This document shows, piece after piece, positions 1 to 8,618 of a stretch of DNA of 64,000 nucleotides. Source of the stretch: Aquibium microcysteis (GTDB lineage Bacteria > Pseudomonadota > Alphaproteobacteria > Rhizobiales > Rhizobiaceae); NCBI RefSeq assembly GCF_014495845.1, contig NZ_CP061080.1, forward strand, positions 361,001 to 425,000, read 5' to 3'. A program made the translations under genes and the position numbers. Numbering within the stretch: the first letter of the stretch is position 1; each line of letters opens with the position of its first letter. Under the pieces are notes generated by a model. It was not told the origin of the DNA. It made no database searches and worked only from the letters and a program-made list of their open reading frames with translations.

Positions 1-854
1 ATGCCGAACCGGGCATCCGTCACGTCGTGGATGCGTCGGTCGATCGGATTGGCCTCGGCGAAGGCGAGGACGGCCTGCTTCTTGGCCTCCATGCGCTCCT
101 CGATCTGCGGGCCGGGCAGGTCCGGCCAGCGATAGTGAAGCCCGCCCGGCGGCGGCGCAAAGTCTGGCGCGGCGAAGGCGCGGTCGGGCGACAGCTCGAC
201 CGAGGCGGCGGATTCGACCGTCTCGGAAATCGTCTTGAAGCCGACCCACATGCCGGAGAAGCGCGACAGCGCGTAGCCCCATTCGCCGAAGGCGAGGTAT
301 TCGGCCACGCTCGCCGGGTTCAGCGTCGGCATGAACCAGGCCATGAAGGCGACGTCGGACTGGTGCGGCATGGAGGACGAGACGCAGCCATGGTCGTCGC
401 CCGCAACGACGAGCACGCCGCCCTGCGGCGAGGAGCCGTAGGCATTGCCGTGCTTCAGCGCGTCGCCGGCGCGGTCGACGCCGGGACCCTTGCCGTACCA
501 CAGGGCGAACACGCCATCGACGGTGCGGTGCGGGTCGGTCTCGACCTGCTGGGAGCCGAGCACGGCGGTGGCCGCCAGATCCTCGTTGACGGCCGGCAGG
601 AACTCGATCCGGTTCTCCTCCACCAGCGTCTTCGACCGCCAGAGCTCCAGGTCGAGCCCGCCGAGCGGCGAACCGCGATAGCCCGAGACGAAACCGGCCG
701 TGTTCCGCCCGGCGGCGCGGTCGCGGCGCGCCTGGTCGAGAACGATGCGCACCAGCGCCTGCGTGCCCGTCATGAAGACGCGGCCCGCGGGCTGCGTGTA
801 ACGGTCCTGCAGGCGATAGCGGGACAGGTCGCGGATGGGGTCGTGTGCCGTCAT
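1..854 (-). CDS. Indolepyruvate ferredoxin oxidoreductase family protein, N-terminal part (cut by window edge)
   Basis: The protein starts MTAHDPIRDLSRYRLQDRY and 284 residues are visible before the window edge. It contains FMTGTQALVRIVLDQARRD, VSGYRGSPLGGLD, FLPAVNEDLAATAVLG and YGKGPGVDRAGDALKHGN, which match the N-terminal pyruvate-oxidoreductase fold of the fused alpha/beta-type enzymes. The family oxidatively decarboxylates aryl pyruvates such as indolepyruvate to aryl acyl-CoA with thiamine diphosphate and iron-sulfur clusters. The full enzyme is usually over 1,100 residues, so about three quarters lies outside. The divergent AsnC-type gene 146 bp away is the obvious candidate regulator. 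Substrate preference cannot be read from this fragment. Confidence 0.85.
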   Translation of the reverse strand, partial: MTAHDPIRDLSRYRLQDRYTQPAGRVFMTGTQALVRIVLDQARRDRAAGRNTAGFVSGYRGSPLGGLDLELWRSKTLVEENRIEFLPAVNEDLAATAVLGSQQVETDPHRTVDGVFALWYGKGPGVDRAGDALKHGNAYGSSPQGGVLVVAGDDHGCVSSSMPHQSDVAFMAWFMPTLNPASVAEYLAFGEWGYALSRFSGMWVGFKTISETVESAASVELSPDRAFAAPDFAPPPGGLHYRWPDLPGPQIEERMEAKKQAVLAFAEANPIDRRIHDVTDARFG

Positions 855-1000
855 GGGACCTCCCATTGGGTATCCCGGACATTCTACCCGCCGAACGCCG
901 GAAAAAGTCACCGCAATCGCCTCCGGACGGCTCCCCTCTGGAAAGTTCTGCCGCTACACCGTATCGAGACGGTAGGATCGTTCGGGAAAGGGCCTGCAGC

Positions 1001-1462
1001 ATGGACGGGATCGGCGACGCGGACCGGCGCATCCTCAACGCCCTGCAGGCGGACGGCCGCCTGTCGAACCAGCAGCTCGCCGACCTCGCCGGAATGTCGG
1101 CCTCGGCCTGCTGGCGGCGGGTGAAGGCGCTGGAGGAGGCCGGCATCATCCGCCGCTACTGCGCCATCGTCGATCCGGTGCGCGTCGGAATGACCTTCCA
1201 TGCCATCGTCCACGTCACCCTGACGCGCCACGACGAGCGCAACGTCGAGACCTTCATCGCCGAGGTGCGGCGCCGACCGGAGGTGCTCGGCTGCCAGGCC
1301 ACCACCGGCGAGGCGGACTATCACCTGCGCGTCGTCTGCGCCGACCTTTCCGCCTACAACGACTTCCTCGAGCGCTTCCTGTTCCGCCTGCCCGGGGTGG
1401 CCACCGTCCGCACCAACCTCGTCCTGAAGGAGATCAAGCAGGAGACGGCGATCGCGCTGTGA
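1001..1462 (+). CDS. Lrp/AsnC family transcriptional regulator
   Basis: This 153-residue protein begins MDGIGDADRRILNALQ. An N-terminal winged helix-turn-helix (about residues 4-60, NQQLADLAGMSASACWRRVK) is followed by the RAM ligand-binding domain (about 68-145). Length and order are canonical for Lrp/AsnC regulators, which form octamers and sense amino acids. The frame is open upstream, but this ATG gives the family start and has GGGAAAGGG a short distance before it. It is divergent from the indolepyruvate oxidoreductase gene, as often seen for aromatic amino acid catabolic genes. Control of that gene is inferred from position. Confidence 0.9.
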   Translation: MDGIGDADRRILNALQADGRLSNQQLADLAGMSASACWRRVKALEEAGIIRRYCAIVDPVRVGMTFHAIVHVTLTRHDERNVETFIAEVRRRPEVLGCQATTGEADYHLRVVCADLSAYNDFLERFLFRLPGVATVRTNLVLKEIKQETAIAL

Positions 1463-1487
1463 GGCTGCGTGCCCGGCGGGACCGCGC

Positions 1488-1520
1488 AAAAAAAGGGGCG
1501 GCCGCATCGCGGACCGCCCC
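1488..1520 (-). terminator. Rho-independent terminator of znuA
   Basis: On the minus strand a G/C-rich hairpin (GGGGCGG...CCGC / GCGG...CCGCCCC, one bulge, loop GAT) is followed directly by seven T residues. It begins 17 bp past the znuA stop. The T run lies only on the minus-strand side, so it serves znuA rather than the convergent regulator gene. Confidence 0.8.
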
Positions 1521-1537
1521 GAGGTTGCGGAGGCCGT

Positions 1538-2563
1538 TCAGCTGCCGGCGATGGCGCCGGCGATGGTCTCGATGTTGTGGCGCATCATGCCGATATAGGT
1601 GCCGGCCGGGCCGTCCGGATCGGACAGCGCGTCGGAATAGAGCGTGCCGCCGATCTTCAGATTGGTCTCGCTGGCGATCTGCTCGATCAGGCGCGTGTTG
1701 GTGATGTTCTCGACGAAGACGGCCGAGGCCTTGTCCTCGCGGATCTGGCGGATCAGAGCGGCGACGTCGGTGGCCGAGGCTTCGGCCTCGGTGGAAATGC
1801 CTTCCGGCGCCAGGAAGGTGAGGCCGTAGGTGGCCGCGAGATAGCCGAAGGCGTCGTGCGAGGTGATCAGCGTGCGCTTGTCCTGAGGAATCGCGTCGAC
1901 GGCGGCGCGGATCTCGGCGTCGAGCGCGTCGAGCTTGGCCGTGTAGGCGGCGGCGTTCTGGCGGTAGCCGTCGCAGCCCGCCGCATCGTGGTCGCAGAAG
2001 GCGTCGGCGATGTTGGCGACGTAGATCTTCACGTTCGGCACCGACTGGAAGGCATGCGGGTCGACGCCGCCTTCGTGGTGGTGCCCATGCCCTTCCTCGT
2101 CATGGTCATGCCCGCCGGCCGCTTCCGTCGCATGGTCGTGCTCGCCTTCGGCATGGTCGTGCCCGTGGTCGTCGGCCTTTGTCTTGGCCTCGTCCTCGTG
2201 ATGGTGGCCGTCCTCGTCCATGGCGATCGGCGTCACCCCGCGCGTCAGTTCGACCACCGGCACATCCTTGCCGCTGGCCTCGGTGAGGCGCGCCAGGAAG
2301 CCCTCGAAATGCAGCCCGTTGATCAGCACCAGATCGGCGCGCGCGACGGCCGCGGCATCGGCTGGGCGCGGCTCGTAGACGTGGGCGTCGCCGTTCGGCC
2401 CGACGAGCGTGGTCAGTTCGATGCGGTCGCCGCCGACGTTGCGGGCAAGGTCGCCGATGATGGAAAAGCTGGCGACCACCTTGAGCGGCTCGGCCGCCGC
2501 GCCCGAGAGCATCGCCGGGGAGAAGAAGACAGAGCCCGTGAGGGCAAGCAGGAATGAACGCAT
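1538..2563 (-). CDS. znuA: Zinc ABC transporter substrate-binding protein
   Basis: This 341-residue periplasmic cluster A-I metal-binding protein has a signal peptide (MRSFLLALTGSVFFSPAM, cleaved near AAAEP). Probable zinc ligands are the His in NGLHFEGFL, DPHAFQ and TSHDAFGYLA and the Asp in LYSDALSD. A long His/Asp/Glu-rich loop (roughly residues 120-170, with repeated DHGHDH and GHDHDEEGHGHHHEGG) is the hallmark of ZnuA-type zinc collectors. The open frame extends 83 codons upstream, but that part lacks protein-like character and contains the Zur-like site. The znuB and znuC partners are not adjacent, so the gene is an orphan here. Zinc rather than manganese is inferred from the His-rich loop. 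Confidence 0.9.
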   Translation of the reverse strand: MRSFLLALTGSVFFSPAMLSGAAAEPLKVVASFSIIGDLARNVGGDRIELTTLVGPNGDAHVYEPRPADAAAVARADLVLINGLHFEGFLARLTEASGKDVPVVELTRGVTPIAMDEDGHHHEDEAKTKADDHGHDHAEGEHDHATEAAGGHDHDEEGHGHHHEGGVDPHAFQSVPNVKIYVANIADAFCDHDAAGCDGYRQNAAAYTAKLDALDAEIRAAVDAIPQDKRTLITSHDAFGYLAATYGLTFLAPEGISTEAEASATDVAALIRQIREDKASAVFVENITNTRLIEQIASETNLKIGGTLYSDALSDPDGPAGTYIGMMRHNIETIAGAIAGS

Positions 2564-2644
2564 GTCAGGCTCCTTGTCAGACCGCGCCGGAGCCGCCCGG
2601 TCGCGGGAGGAGAGCGGACCGATCCGGCACGTTCGACATACGGT

Positions 2645-2658
2645 AATGTTATTACATT
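2645..2658. promoter_or_regulatory. Possible Zur operator upstream of znuA
   Basis: AATGT-N4-ACATT is a perfect inverted repeat in an A/T-rich island (GTAATGTTATTACATTC), 82 bp upstream of the znuA start. It resembles the ATGTTATaaTATAACAT type of Zur box. Placement before a zinc-uptake gene supports the reading; the match is by eye only. Confidence 0.5.
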
Positions 2659-2850
2659 CGTCAATGGGTCCGGAGGGCCTTCTCCCGCTTTCGCGGCTGC
2701 CGCGACGCACCTGCGGAGCCCGGTTGCGCTTTACAAATAGAACCCGCCCTTCCAATATCGCGCCACGGTTTCCGCCGCACGTCCGGCGCGCGGGAACGGC
2801 GGTCCGGTGCACGGACAGACAATCACGGACATTTTTGGGAGAGATTCTTC

Positions 2851-4062
2851 ATGCGTAACGCGTTTCGCAGCCTGATCGCCGCGACCGTCGCGACGACGGC
2901 GCTCGTCGCAGCCGGTGCCGCGCAGGCCGAGGACGTCAAGCTCGGCTTCCTCGGCGGCTTCACCGGTCCGATCGAGAGCCTCGTGCCGCCGATCTTCGAC
3001 GCCGCCAAGCTGGCGGTCGCCCATGTCAACACCCAGGGCGGCATCCTCGACGGACAGCTGTCGATCGTCTCGGCCGATTCCACCTGCATCGACGCCACCG
3101 CCGCCTCCAACGCCGCCGACCGCATGGTCAACGCCGAGAAGGTGACCGCGCTGGTCGGCCCGCTCTGCTCGGGCGAGACGATCGCGGCGGCCAACAGCGC
3201 GGCCATCCCCGGCAACGTCGTCATCGTGTCGCCTTCGGCGACCTCGCCGGCCGTCACCGCCGTGGCCGACAACGACCTCCTGTTCCGCACCACGCCGTCC
3301 GACGCCTATTCGGGCGAGGTGCTGGCCAAGATCCTGAAGGCCAAGGGCCACGACACCATCGCGGTCACCTACGTCAACAACGACTACGGCAAGGGCTATG
3401 CCGACGCGCTGAAGTCGTCCTTCGAGGCGCTCGGCGGCACCGTGGCGGCCAATGAGGCGCATGAGGACGGCAAGGCCGACTACCGCGCCGAGATCGGCTC
3501 GCTCGCCTCGTCCGGCGCCGACATGCTGGTCGTGCTCGCCTATGTCGACGGTTCCGGCCAGACCATCGTGCGCCAGGCGCTGGAAAGCGGCGACTTCGCC
3601 AATTTTGCCGGCGGCGACGGCATGGTCGGCGACAGCCTCGTCACCGCGGTCGGCGAGGGCAAGCTCGACGGCTTCATCGGCACCAAGATCGGCCGCGCCG
3701 AAACCCCGGGCACCGCGCTCTATGCCGACCTCGCCAAGGCCGGCGGCATCGATCCCAACGCCTCCTTCGGCCCGCAGGCCTACGACGCCGCCTTCCTGCT
3801 CGCGCTGGCGATCCAGAAGAACGGCTCGGCCGGCCGCGAGGGCCTCAGCGCGGCGCTGCGCGAAGTGGCGAGCGCGCCGGGCGAGGCGATCTATCCGGGC
3901 GAGTGGGAGAAGGCCAAGAAGCTCCTCGCCGAAGGCAAGGACATCAACTACGAGGGCGCCTCGGGCGCCCAGGAGTTCGACGAGGCCGGCGACGTGCCGG
4001 GCGTCATCATCGAGATGGTCGTCGAAGGCAAGGGCTTCAAGGAAGTCGGCGAGGTCAAGTAA
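2851..4062 (+). CDS. Branched-chain-amino-acid-type ABC transporter substrate-binding protein
   Basis: This 403-residue periplasmic binding protein of the Leu/Ile/Val type (Peripla_BP_6) has a Sec signal peptide ending near AAGAAQA. The mature part starts EDVKLGFLGGFTGP and contains the LVGPLCSGETIAAANSAAI and VTYVNNDYGKGYADA segments typical of the two lobes. GGGAGAG lies a few bases before the ATG. It is single and followed by a strong terminator. No transport genes share its strand, but the livGFHM operon 1.5 kb downstream lacks its own binding protein, so partnership is likely though unproven. Ligand could be a branched-chain amino acid, amide or aromatic acid. Confidence 0.85.
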   Translation: MRNAFRSLIAATVATTALVAAGAAQAEDVKLGFLGGFTGPIESLVPPIFDAAKLAVAHVNTQGGILDGQLSIVSADSTCIDATAASNAADRMVNAEKVTALVGPLCSGETIAAANSAAIPGNVVIVSPSATSPAVTAVADNDLLFRTTPSDAYSGEVLAKILKAKGHDTIAVTYVNNDYGKGYADALKSSFEALGGTVAANEAHEDGKADYRAEIGSLASSGADMLVVLAYVDGSGQTIVRQALESGDFANFAGGDGMVGDSLVTAVGEGKLDGFIGTKIGRAETPGTALYADLAKAGGIDPNASFGPQAYDAAFLLALAIQKNGSAGREGLSAALREVASAPGEAIYPGEWEKAKKLLAEGKDINYEGASGAQEFDEAGDVPGVIIEMVVEGKGFKEVGEVK

Positions 4063-4084
4063 GGCCTGGCCTGCGAATAACGCG

Positions 4085-4116
4085 AAAGGCCCGGGCGGGA
4101 GACCGCCCGGGCCTTT
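4085..4116 (+). terminator. Strong rho-independent terminator
   Basis: A perfect 14-bp stem (AAAGGCCCGGGCGG / CCGCCCGGGCCTTT) with a GAGA loop lies 22 bp after the stop of the binding-protein gene. The T-rich end (CCTTTCCTTT) suits termination on the plus strand; A-richness on the other side could allow weak function for the convergent genes. Confidence 0.85.
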
Positions 4117-4147
4117 CCTTTGGGGGGTGCGATCCTGTCGAAGGTCG

Positions 4148-4630
4148 TCAACCGCGGTCGGGATCGACGATCTCTCTGAACCGTTTGATTTCGGCCTCCA
4201 TCTCGTCTGCGATGTGTCTCGCCGCCCGTATGGATGGCGCCGCGAGACCCGGATCGAAGCGGTCGTAGCCGTGCGCAGCGATGTGGCGGAAGCGGCGCGT
4301 CTCCTGGAGCGCCGCCGCAGTCTCACGCGAAAGGACGGCCGGCCGTTCGCGGCTGCCCTCCATCGGCCGTGCCAGCCTCAGGATCAGCGTTTCGTGCCAG
4401 TCCTCTCCGGTCGGCCGCTCCTCGCCGAGAATGTCTAGGATGCGCTTGAGCGCGGCTTCCGCCGACGTGTGTCCTGCCTGCATGGCATGCATCATGGCCA
4501 TCGAAGGCATGTAGCCTTCGAGACCCGGCGCATCGAAGCCGCCGCGCCAGTAGAGTTCGAGCGAATTTCGGAAATGCAGCACCGCGGACTGACAGGCGGC
4601 TCCGACGTCCGACCAGCGTGCGTCGCTCAT
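4148..4630 (-). CDS. hepT: HEPN-domain ribonuclease toxin, HepT-like
   Basis: This 160-residue all-helical protein carries RHIAAHGY near residues 115-122, an exact R-X4-H-X-Y motif: the HEPN ribonuclease active site plus the tyrosine that the MNT antitoxin AMPylates in type VII toxin-antitoxin systems. Upstream helices include SAEAALKRILDILGEERP and WHETLILRLARP, typical of the HepT-like ribonuclease family. Its ATG overlaps the stop of the preceding nucleotidyltransferase gene by four bases (ATGA), so the two are translationally coupled, antitoxin first. It is longer than classic HepT (about 110-140 residues). Function is inferred from motif and partner. Confidence 0.8.
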   Translation of the reverse strand: MSDARWSDVGAACQSAVLHFRNSLELYWRGGFDAPGLEGYMPSMAMMHAMQAGHTSAEAALKRILDILGEERPTGEDWHETLILRLARPMEGSRERPAVLSRETAAALQETRRFRHIAAHGYDRFDPGLAAPSIRAARHIADEMEAEIKRFREIVDPDRG

Positions 4631-4959
4631 GCGATCACGATCGCGGACGATTTCACGCGATCGACGAATGCCGGCGAGGCGAAAGCCGTCGTCAGGATGT
4701 CGACGGCGATGCGGTGGCGTCGCCCGGCCTGTTCCGCCTGTTCCCATGCCGCACGTTCGAAGGCTGGAGGCACGTCGATGAGGATGTCCACGTCGCTGTC
4801 GTAGCGGAGCCTGTCTTCGGCAACCGAGCCGAACACGTAGAACCGGCCGCCGTGCGATCTGACGAAATCCCGCAGATCCTCAATGACCGCAGCGGCCGCC
4901 TGCCGACGACGCTCCGTCTCTCTGGCCTTGCGCTCCGGAACCGTGACGATGCTGGACAT
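4627..4959 (-). CDS. mntA: MNT-type nucleotidyltransferase antitoxin, MntA-like
   Basis: This is a 110-residue minimal nucleotidyltransferase. FGSVAEDRLRYDSDVDILID contains an exact G-S-X10-D-X-D motif (Gly44-Ser45, Asp56, Asp58), which binds the metal and nucleotide. In the HepT-MntA system this protein transfers AMP to a tyrosine beside the HEPN active site and so silences the toxin. The chosen start, MSSIVTVPERK, gives the family length; a longer open frame upstream looks non-coding. It is the first gene of a two-gene operon. A 260-bp region upstream, with no recognised gene, would hold the promoter. Confidence 0.8.
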   Translation of the reverse strand: MSSIVTVPERKARETERRRQAAAAVIEDLRDFVRSHGGRFYVFGSVAEDRLRYDSDVDILIDVPPAFERAAWEQAEQAGRRHRIAVDILTTAFASPAFVDRVKSSAIVIA

Positions 4960-5225
4960 GATGGTTCCTGCGGTACTCCCGACCAAAAAATAGTCGAGCA
5001 GGGCAGTCGCTGCAAGCGACCACCTTCGACGCCACGTCACCACCTTCTTCGCCAGCAGCCCTTCCGGCGCGAAATGCGGCAGCGGCGTGATCGCCGCGGC
5101 CCCGGTCCCACCGACCGTTGCAGCCTTGCAGCGATGCCGCTGCGAAACCCGTCCGGTGCAACGATCCGATGGACGTTCCGTCGGAAGCCTGCTTATGATC
5201 CGGCCACCGTGATCGGGGCATGAGC

Positions 5226-5594
5226 ATGGCAGAGACGTTCGATTCCGTAGACACTTACCTTGAATCGCTTCCGGAACTTTCACGCTCGATCATGGGCAGG
5301 ATCCGGCAACTCATCGCCGAAGCGGCGCCCGGTGCGCAGGAGGCGATCCGCTATGGCATGCCCACCGCGCTGCTCGACGGCGCGAGCATCGTCTACTATG
5401 CGGCGTGGAAGAAGCATGTCGGCCTCTATCCGATCCATCGCGGCTCGGCCGAGTTCGAGGAGAAGGTCGGGCCCTGGCGGGACTGGAAGGACACGGTCCG
5501 CTTCCCGCTCGACGGCAACGTTCCCTTCGACGTCGTCGAGATGATCGTCGCCGCGCAGGTCGCGCGTCTGCGCCGCGAGCGCGAGCCGGCCTGA
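5226..5594 (+). CDS. DUF1801 (YdhG-like) family protein
   Basis: This small soluble protein of 122 residues contains VDTYLESLPELSRSIMGRIR, EAIRYGMPTALLDG and KHVGLYPIHRGSAEFEEK, which match the DUF1801/YdhG fold, sometimes labelled iron-chaperone-like after frataxin similarity. The conserved I-x-Y-x-x-P and hydrophobic core strand are present. A second ATG six bases upstream is possible, but GGGG sits at proper distance only for the one chosen. It is monocistronic between the toxin-antitoxin pair and the liv operon, with no functional link apparent. Biochemical role is not established for most members. Confidence 0.75.
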   Translation: MAETFDSVDTYLESLPELSRSIMGRIRQLIAEAAPGAQEAIRYGMPTALLDGASIVYYAAWKKHVGLYPIHRGSAEFEEKVGPWRDWKDTVRFPLDGNVPFDVVEMIVAAQVARLRREREPA

Positions 5595-5612
5595 GGCCGG
5601 CTCCCCACGGCG

Positions 5613-6878
5613 TCAGTCGTACCGCATGACCTTTTCGGGCAGCAGACCCTTCGGGGCGAAGCGCAGCACCAGCGTGATGGTCAGGCCGATGACGAAGACG
5701 CGCATCTGCAGGGCGCGCGTGTAGAGATCGTCGGGCGCCTGCCAGCCGAACAGCTTTTCGCCCCAGGCCTCCGCGCTGGTGAACAGGAAGAGCGCGACCG
5801 GCTCCGACATGATCCAGATGACGTAGACCAGCAGCGCCCCGAAGATCGCGCCGAGATTGTTGCCGGCACCGCCGAGGATCACCATCACCCAGATCAGGAA
5901 GGTATGGTTCAGCGGCGCGAAGGAGGAGGGATCGAAGATCGTCGTGAAGGTGATCAGCGCCGCGCCGCCTAGCCCGATGATGAAATTGCCGACGACGAAC
6001 ATCTCCAGCCGGCGCCGGTTGATGTCCTTGCCCATGGCGGCGGCCGAGACCTCGTTGTCGCGGATCGCCCGCATCATCCGGCCCCAGGGGGAATGCCACG
6101 CGCGTTCGAGCAGCACGTAGAGCACGACGATCATCACGGCGGTCACCGCCAGATAGGCCGAGCGCGAGGCGACGAAACCGAGTTCCTGCGGCGTCGGCAC
6201 CGGCCAGGGCAGGGGCGAGACGGTGAGCGTGCCGCGCGTCAGCCAGTCGGCATTCTTGAGGAAGGCCTTGACGATCTCGGCGATGCCGAGCGTGGCGATC
6301 GCCATGTAGTCGGCCCTGAGGCCGAGCGTGATGCGGCCCATCGCCCAGCCGAGCAGCCCTGCGACGACGCCGCCGGCCACCCAACCCATCCAGACAGGCA
6401 GGCCGAGCCCCCCGACGAAGCCCGCTTCCCGCTCGATCAGCGTCGCCGCCGGATCGAGCTGTCCCTGCACCGCCAGATAGGTGATCGCGGCGGCGATGAG
6501 CGTCAGCGCCGTGCGCAGGCCCTTCGGCATGCCGATCCGGGTCGAGCGCGACAACAGGATCGTCACGGCGACGCCGATCGCCAGCGTCAGCGCCGCCTGC
6601 CCGAGCATCACCGGGCCGTCGCCCTGCCAGAAGGCGTCGTTGACCGGGAAGGAGACCAGCACCGTCGTGAAGGCGGCGATCGCCACGAAGCCCATCAGGC
6701 CGACGTTGAACAGGCCCGCATAGCCCCACTGGATGGTCAGCCCGAGGGCGATGATGGCATAGCAGGCGGCTTCCGCCAGCATGCGCACGCCATAGGCGGC
6801 GCCGAGCCAGGCGAAGATGCCGGCGACGAGGAGGGCCAGGCCGGCGAAGAGGCCGGCTTCGCGCAGCGACGGACTCAC
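5613..6878 (-). CDS. livM: Branched-chain amino acid ABC transporter permease, LivM family
   Basis: This 421-residue inner-membrane permease has about ten hydrophobic helices. The N-terminal LivM signature (YAIIALGLTIQWGYAGLFNVG) and the cytoplasmic coupling region (MMRAIRDNEVSAAAMGKDIN) are clear, followed by GGAGNNLGAIFGA. It is longer than typical LivM (about 330) because of an extra insert between helices around residues 110-150. Translation starts at GTG overlapping the livH stop (GTGA), giving coupling. It is the last gene of the livG-livF-livH-livM operon; substrate is unknown. Confidence 0.88.
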   Translation of the reverse strand: MSPSLREAGLFAGLALLVAGIFAWLGAAYGVRMLAEAACYAIIALGLTIQWGYAGLFNVGLMGFVAIAAFTTVLVSFPVNDAFWQGDGPVMLGQAALTLAIGVAVTILLSRSTRIGMPKGLRTALTLIAAAITYLAVQGQLDPAATLIEREAGFVGGLGLPVWMGWVAGGVVAGLLGWAMGRITLGLRADYMAIATLGIAEIVKAFLKNADWLTRGTLTVSPLPWPVPTPQELGFVASRSAYLAVTAVMIVVLYVLLERAWHSPWGRMMRAIRDNEVSAAAMGKDINRRRLEMFVVGNFIIGLGGAALITFTTIFDPSSFAPLNHTFLIWVMVILGGAGNNLGAIFGALLVYVIWIMSEPVALFLFTSAEAWGEKLFGWQAPDDLYTRALQMRVFVIGLTITLVLRFAPKGLLPEKVMRYD

Positions 6879-7906
6879 GTGTTGACCCTCCCTCTGAAGA
6901 TGCCGGTCGGCCGCCAGATCAGCACCGCGACCAGGATGAAGAAGGGCACGACGATCTTGTATTCCGTCGGCACGAAGGCGAGCTTGGCCGGGATCTCGAT
7001 GAATTCGGGCAGGTAGGGCCGCAGCGGCCGCAGCAGCACCGACCAGTTGAACACCGCCAGCGTCTCGCTGAAGCCGACGAGCAGCCCGCCGGCGATCGCG
7101 CCATAGGGCTGGCCCACACCGCCGACGATGGCGGCCGCGAAGATCGGCAGGATGATGTTGTAGGAGAGGTCCGGCTTCAGCGTCACGTCGAGCGCGAGCA
7201 GCGTGCCGCCGGCCGCCGCCAGCGCACCCGCGATCAGCCAGGTGGTACGCACCACATGGTCGATCGATATGCCCGAGACGCGCGCGAGATCCGGATTGTC
7301 GGAGACCGCGCGCATCGCCTTGCCCATGCGCGAGCGGGTGAGGAACAGGTGCAGTGCCACCACCGCGACGATCGTGGTGGCGAAGAGCAGCAGCTGCGGC
7401 TCGGTGATCACGAGGTCGCGGCCGCCGAGCGGGATGCGGTAGATGTCCTTGGCGTCGGTGTCGACATAGAGCTGGCGCGTGCCGGTGCCGGCGAAGAGCC
7501 GCAGCAGCCCCTGCATCATCAGCATGACGCCGATCGAGGTCATCACCATCACCACCGGCTTGACACCTGCCTTGCGCATCGGCCGGTAGAAGGTCCGGTC
7601 GAGCCCGACGGCGAAGAGCGCGGTGACGGCCATGGCGATCGGCATCAGCACGAAGGCCGTCGGCAGCCCGACCGCGGCACCCGCGCCGGGGAACATCCAC
7701 AAAAGCACCAGCGCCACGAAGGCGCCGGCCGTCATCATGTCGCCATGCGGGAAATGCGCGAAGCGCAGGATGCCGAAGATCAGCGTCACGCCGACGGCGC
7801 CGAGCGCATAGACCGAGCCGATGATCAGCCCGGCGATGACGACCTTGTTCAGGAAGAACACGATCTCGTTCATCGGCAGGATCGTGAGCAGGCCGGCCTC
7901 AGGCAT
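6875..7906 (-). CDS. livH: Branched-chain amino acid ABC transporter permease, LivH family
   Basis: This 343-residue permease has the LivH signature GLIIGSVYALGAVGVTLIFG followed by RFAHFPHGDMM, the coupling helix MGKAMRAVSDNPDLARVSGI, and IVGGVGQPYGAIAGGLL. About eight transmembrane segments are evident. The start has GGAGG eight bases upstream and overlaps the livF end by eight bases; a second Met at residue 12 has no good ribosome site. It pairs with the following LivM-type permease to form the transmembrane channel of a high-affinity importer. Confidence 0.88.
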   Translation of the reverse strand: MPEAGLLTILPMNEIVFFLNKVVIAGLIIGSVYALGAVGVTLIFGILRFAHFPHGDMMTAGAFVALVLLWMFPGAGAAVGLPTAFVLMPIAMAVTALFAVGLDRTFYRPMRKAGVKPVVMVMTSIGVMLMMQGLLRLFAGTGTRQLYVDTDAKDIYRIPLGGRDLVITEPQLLLFATTIVAVVALHLFLTRSRMGKAMRAVSDNPDLARVSGISIDHVVRTTWLIAGALAAAGGTLLALDVTLKPDLSYNIILPIFAAAIVGGVGQPYGAIAGGLLVGFSETLAVFNWSVLLRPLRPYLPEFIEIPAKLAFVPTEYKIVVPFFILVAVLIWRPTGIFRGRVNT

Positions 7907-8618
7907 GGTCGGCTCCTCCGCCCAGAAAGCTCTTCGCCACCTCGGGATCGGCGAGCAGTTCCGCGCCGGTGCCGGTGAAGCGGTTGCGGCCGCCGGCCAG
8001 GACGAAGCCGCGATGCGCCAGCGCCAGCGCCTGACGGGCGTTCTGTTCCACCATCAGGATGCCGACCCCGGCCCTGTTGACCGCGACGATCCGATCGAAG
8101 ATCTCGCCCATGTAGCGCGGCGACAGCCCCGCCGTCGGCTCGTCCAGCAGCAGGAGCCGCGGTTCGGTCATCAGGGCCCGGCCGATCGCCACCATCTGGC
8201 GCTGCCCGCCCGACAGTTCGCCCGCCGGCTGGCGACGCTTGTCCTTCAGCGGCGGGAAGAAGCCGTAGACCTGGTCGATCAGGTGCCGGAAGGAATCGCG
8301 CCGCACATAGGCGCCCATTTCAAGATTCTCCTCCACCGACATGGTCGGAAACACGTTGAACTCCTGCGGCACGTAGGACAGCCCTTCCAGCACCAGCTTC
8401 TCCGGCGCCATGTTGGTGACCGTCCTGCCGTCGAAGACCACGCTGCCTTCGCCGACCTTGAGCAGCCCGAACAGCGCCTTCAGCGTCGTCGACTTGCCGG
8501 CGCCGTTGGGGCCGACGATGACGCCGATCTGGTCGGCATCGATGGCGATCGACACGCCGTTGAGGATGTTGGCGCCGCCATAGCCGCCATGGATGTTCGT
8601 CATCTCGAGCAGCGGCAT
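7899..8618 (-). CDS. livF: Branched-chain amino acid ABC transporter ATPase, LivF family
   Basis: This is a 239-residue nucleotide-binding subunit. Walker A is GPNGAGKST (about residue 36), the signature LSGGQRQMVAIGRAL and Walker [14 protein letters not shown], with the LivF-type end EVAKSFLG. The start overlaps the livG stop by one base (TGATG). It pairs with LivG to energise LivH/LivM. All key catalytic residues are present. Confidence 0.9.
   Translation of the reverse strand: MPLLEMTNIHGGYGGANILNGVSIAIDADQIGVIVGPNGAGKSTTLKALFGLLKVGEGSVVFDGRTVTNMAPEKLVLEGLSYVPQEFNVFPTMSVEENLEMGAYVRRDSFRHLIDQVYGFFPPLKDKRRQPAGELSGGQRQMVAIGRALMTEPRLLLLDEPTAGLSPRYMGEIFDRIVAVNRAGVGILMVEQNARQALALAHRGFVLAGGRNRFTGTGAELLADPEVAKSFLGGGADHA

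Noticed and set aside
27..1124. 365-codon frame on the plus strand
   Set aside because: It is antisense to the indolepyruvate oxidoreductase gene, whose minus-strand translation is clearly a protein; the plus frame is Arg/Gly/Val-rich noise.
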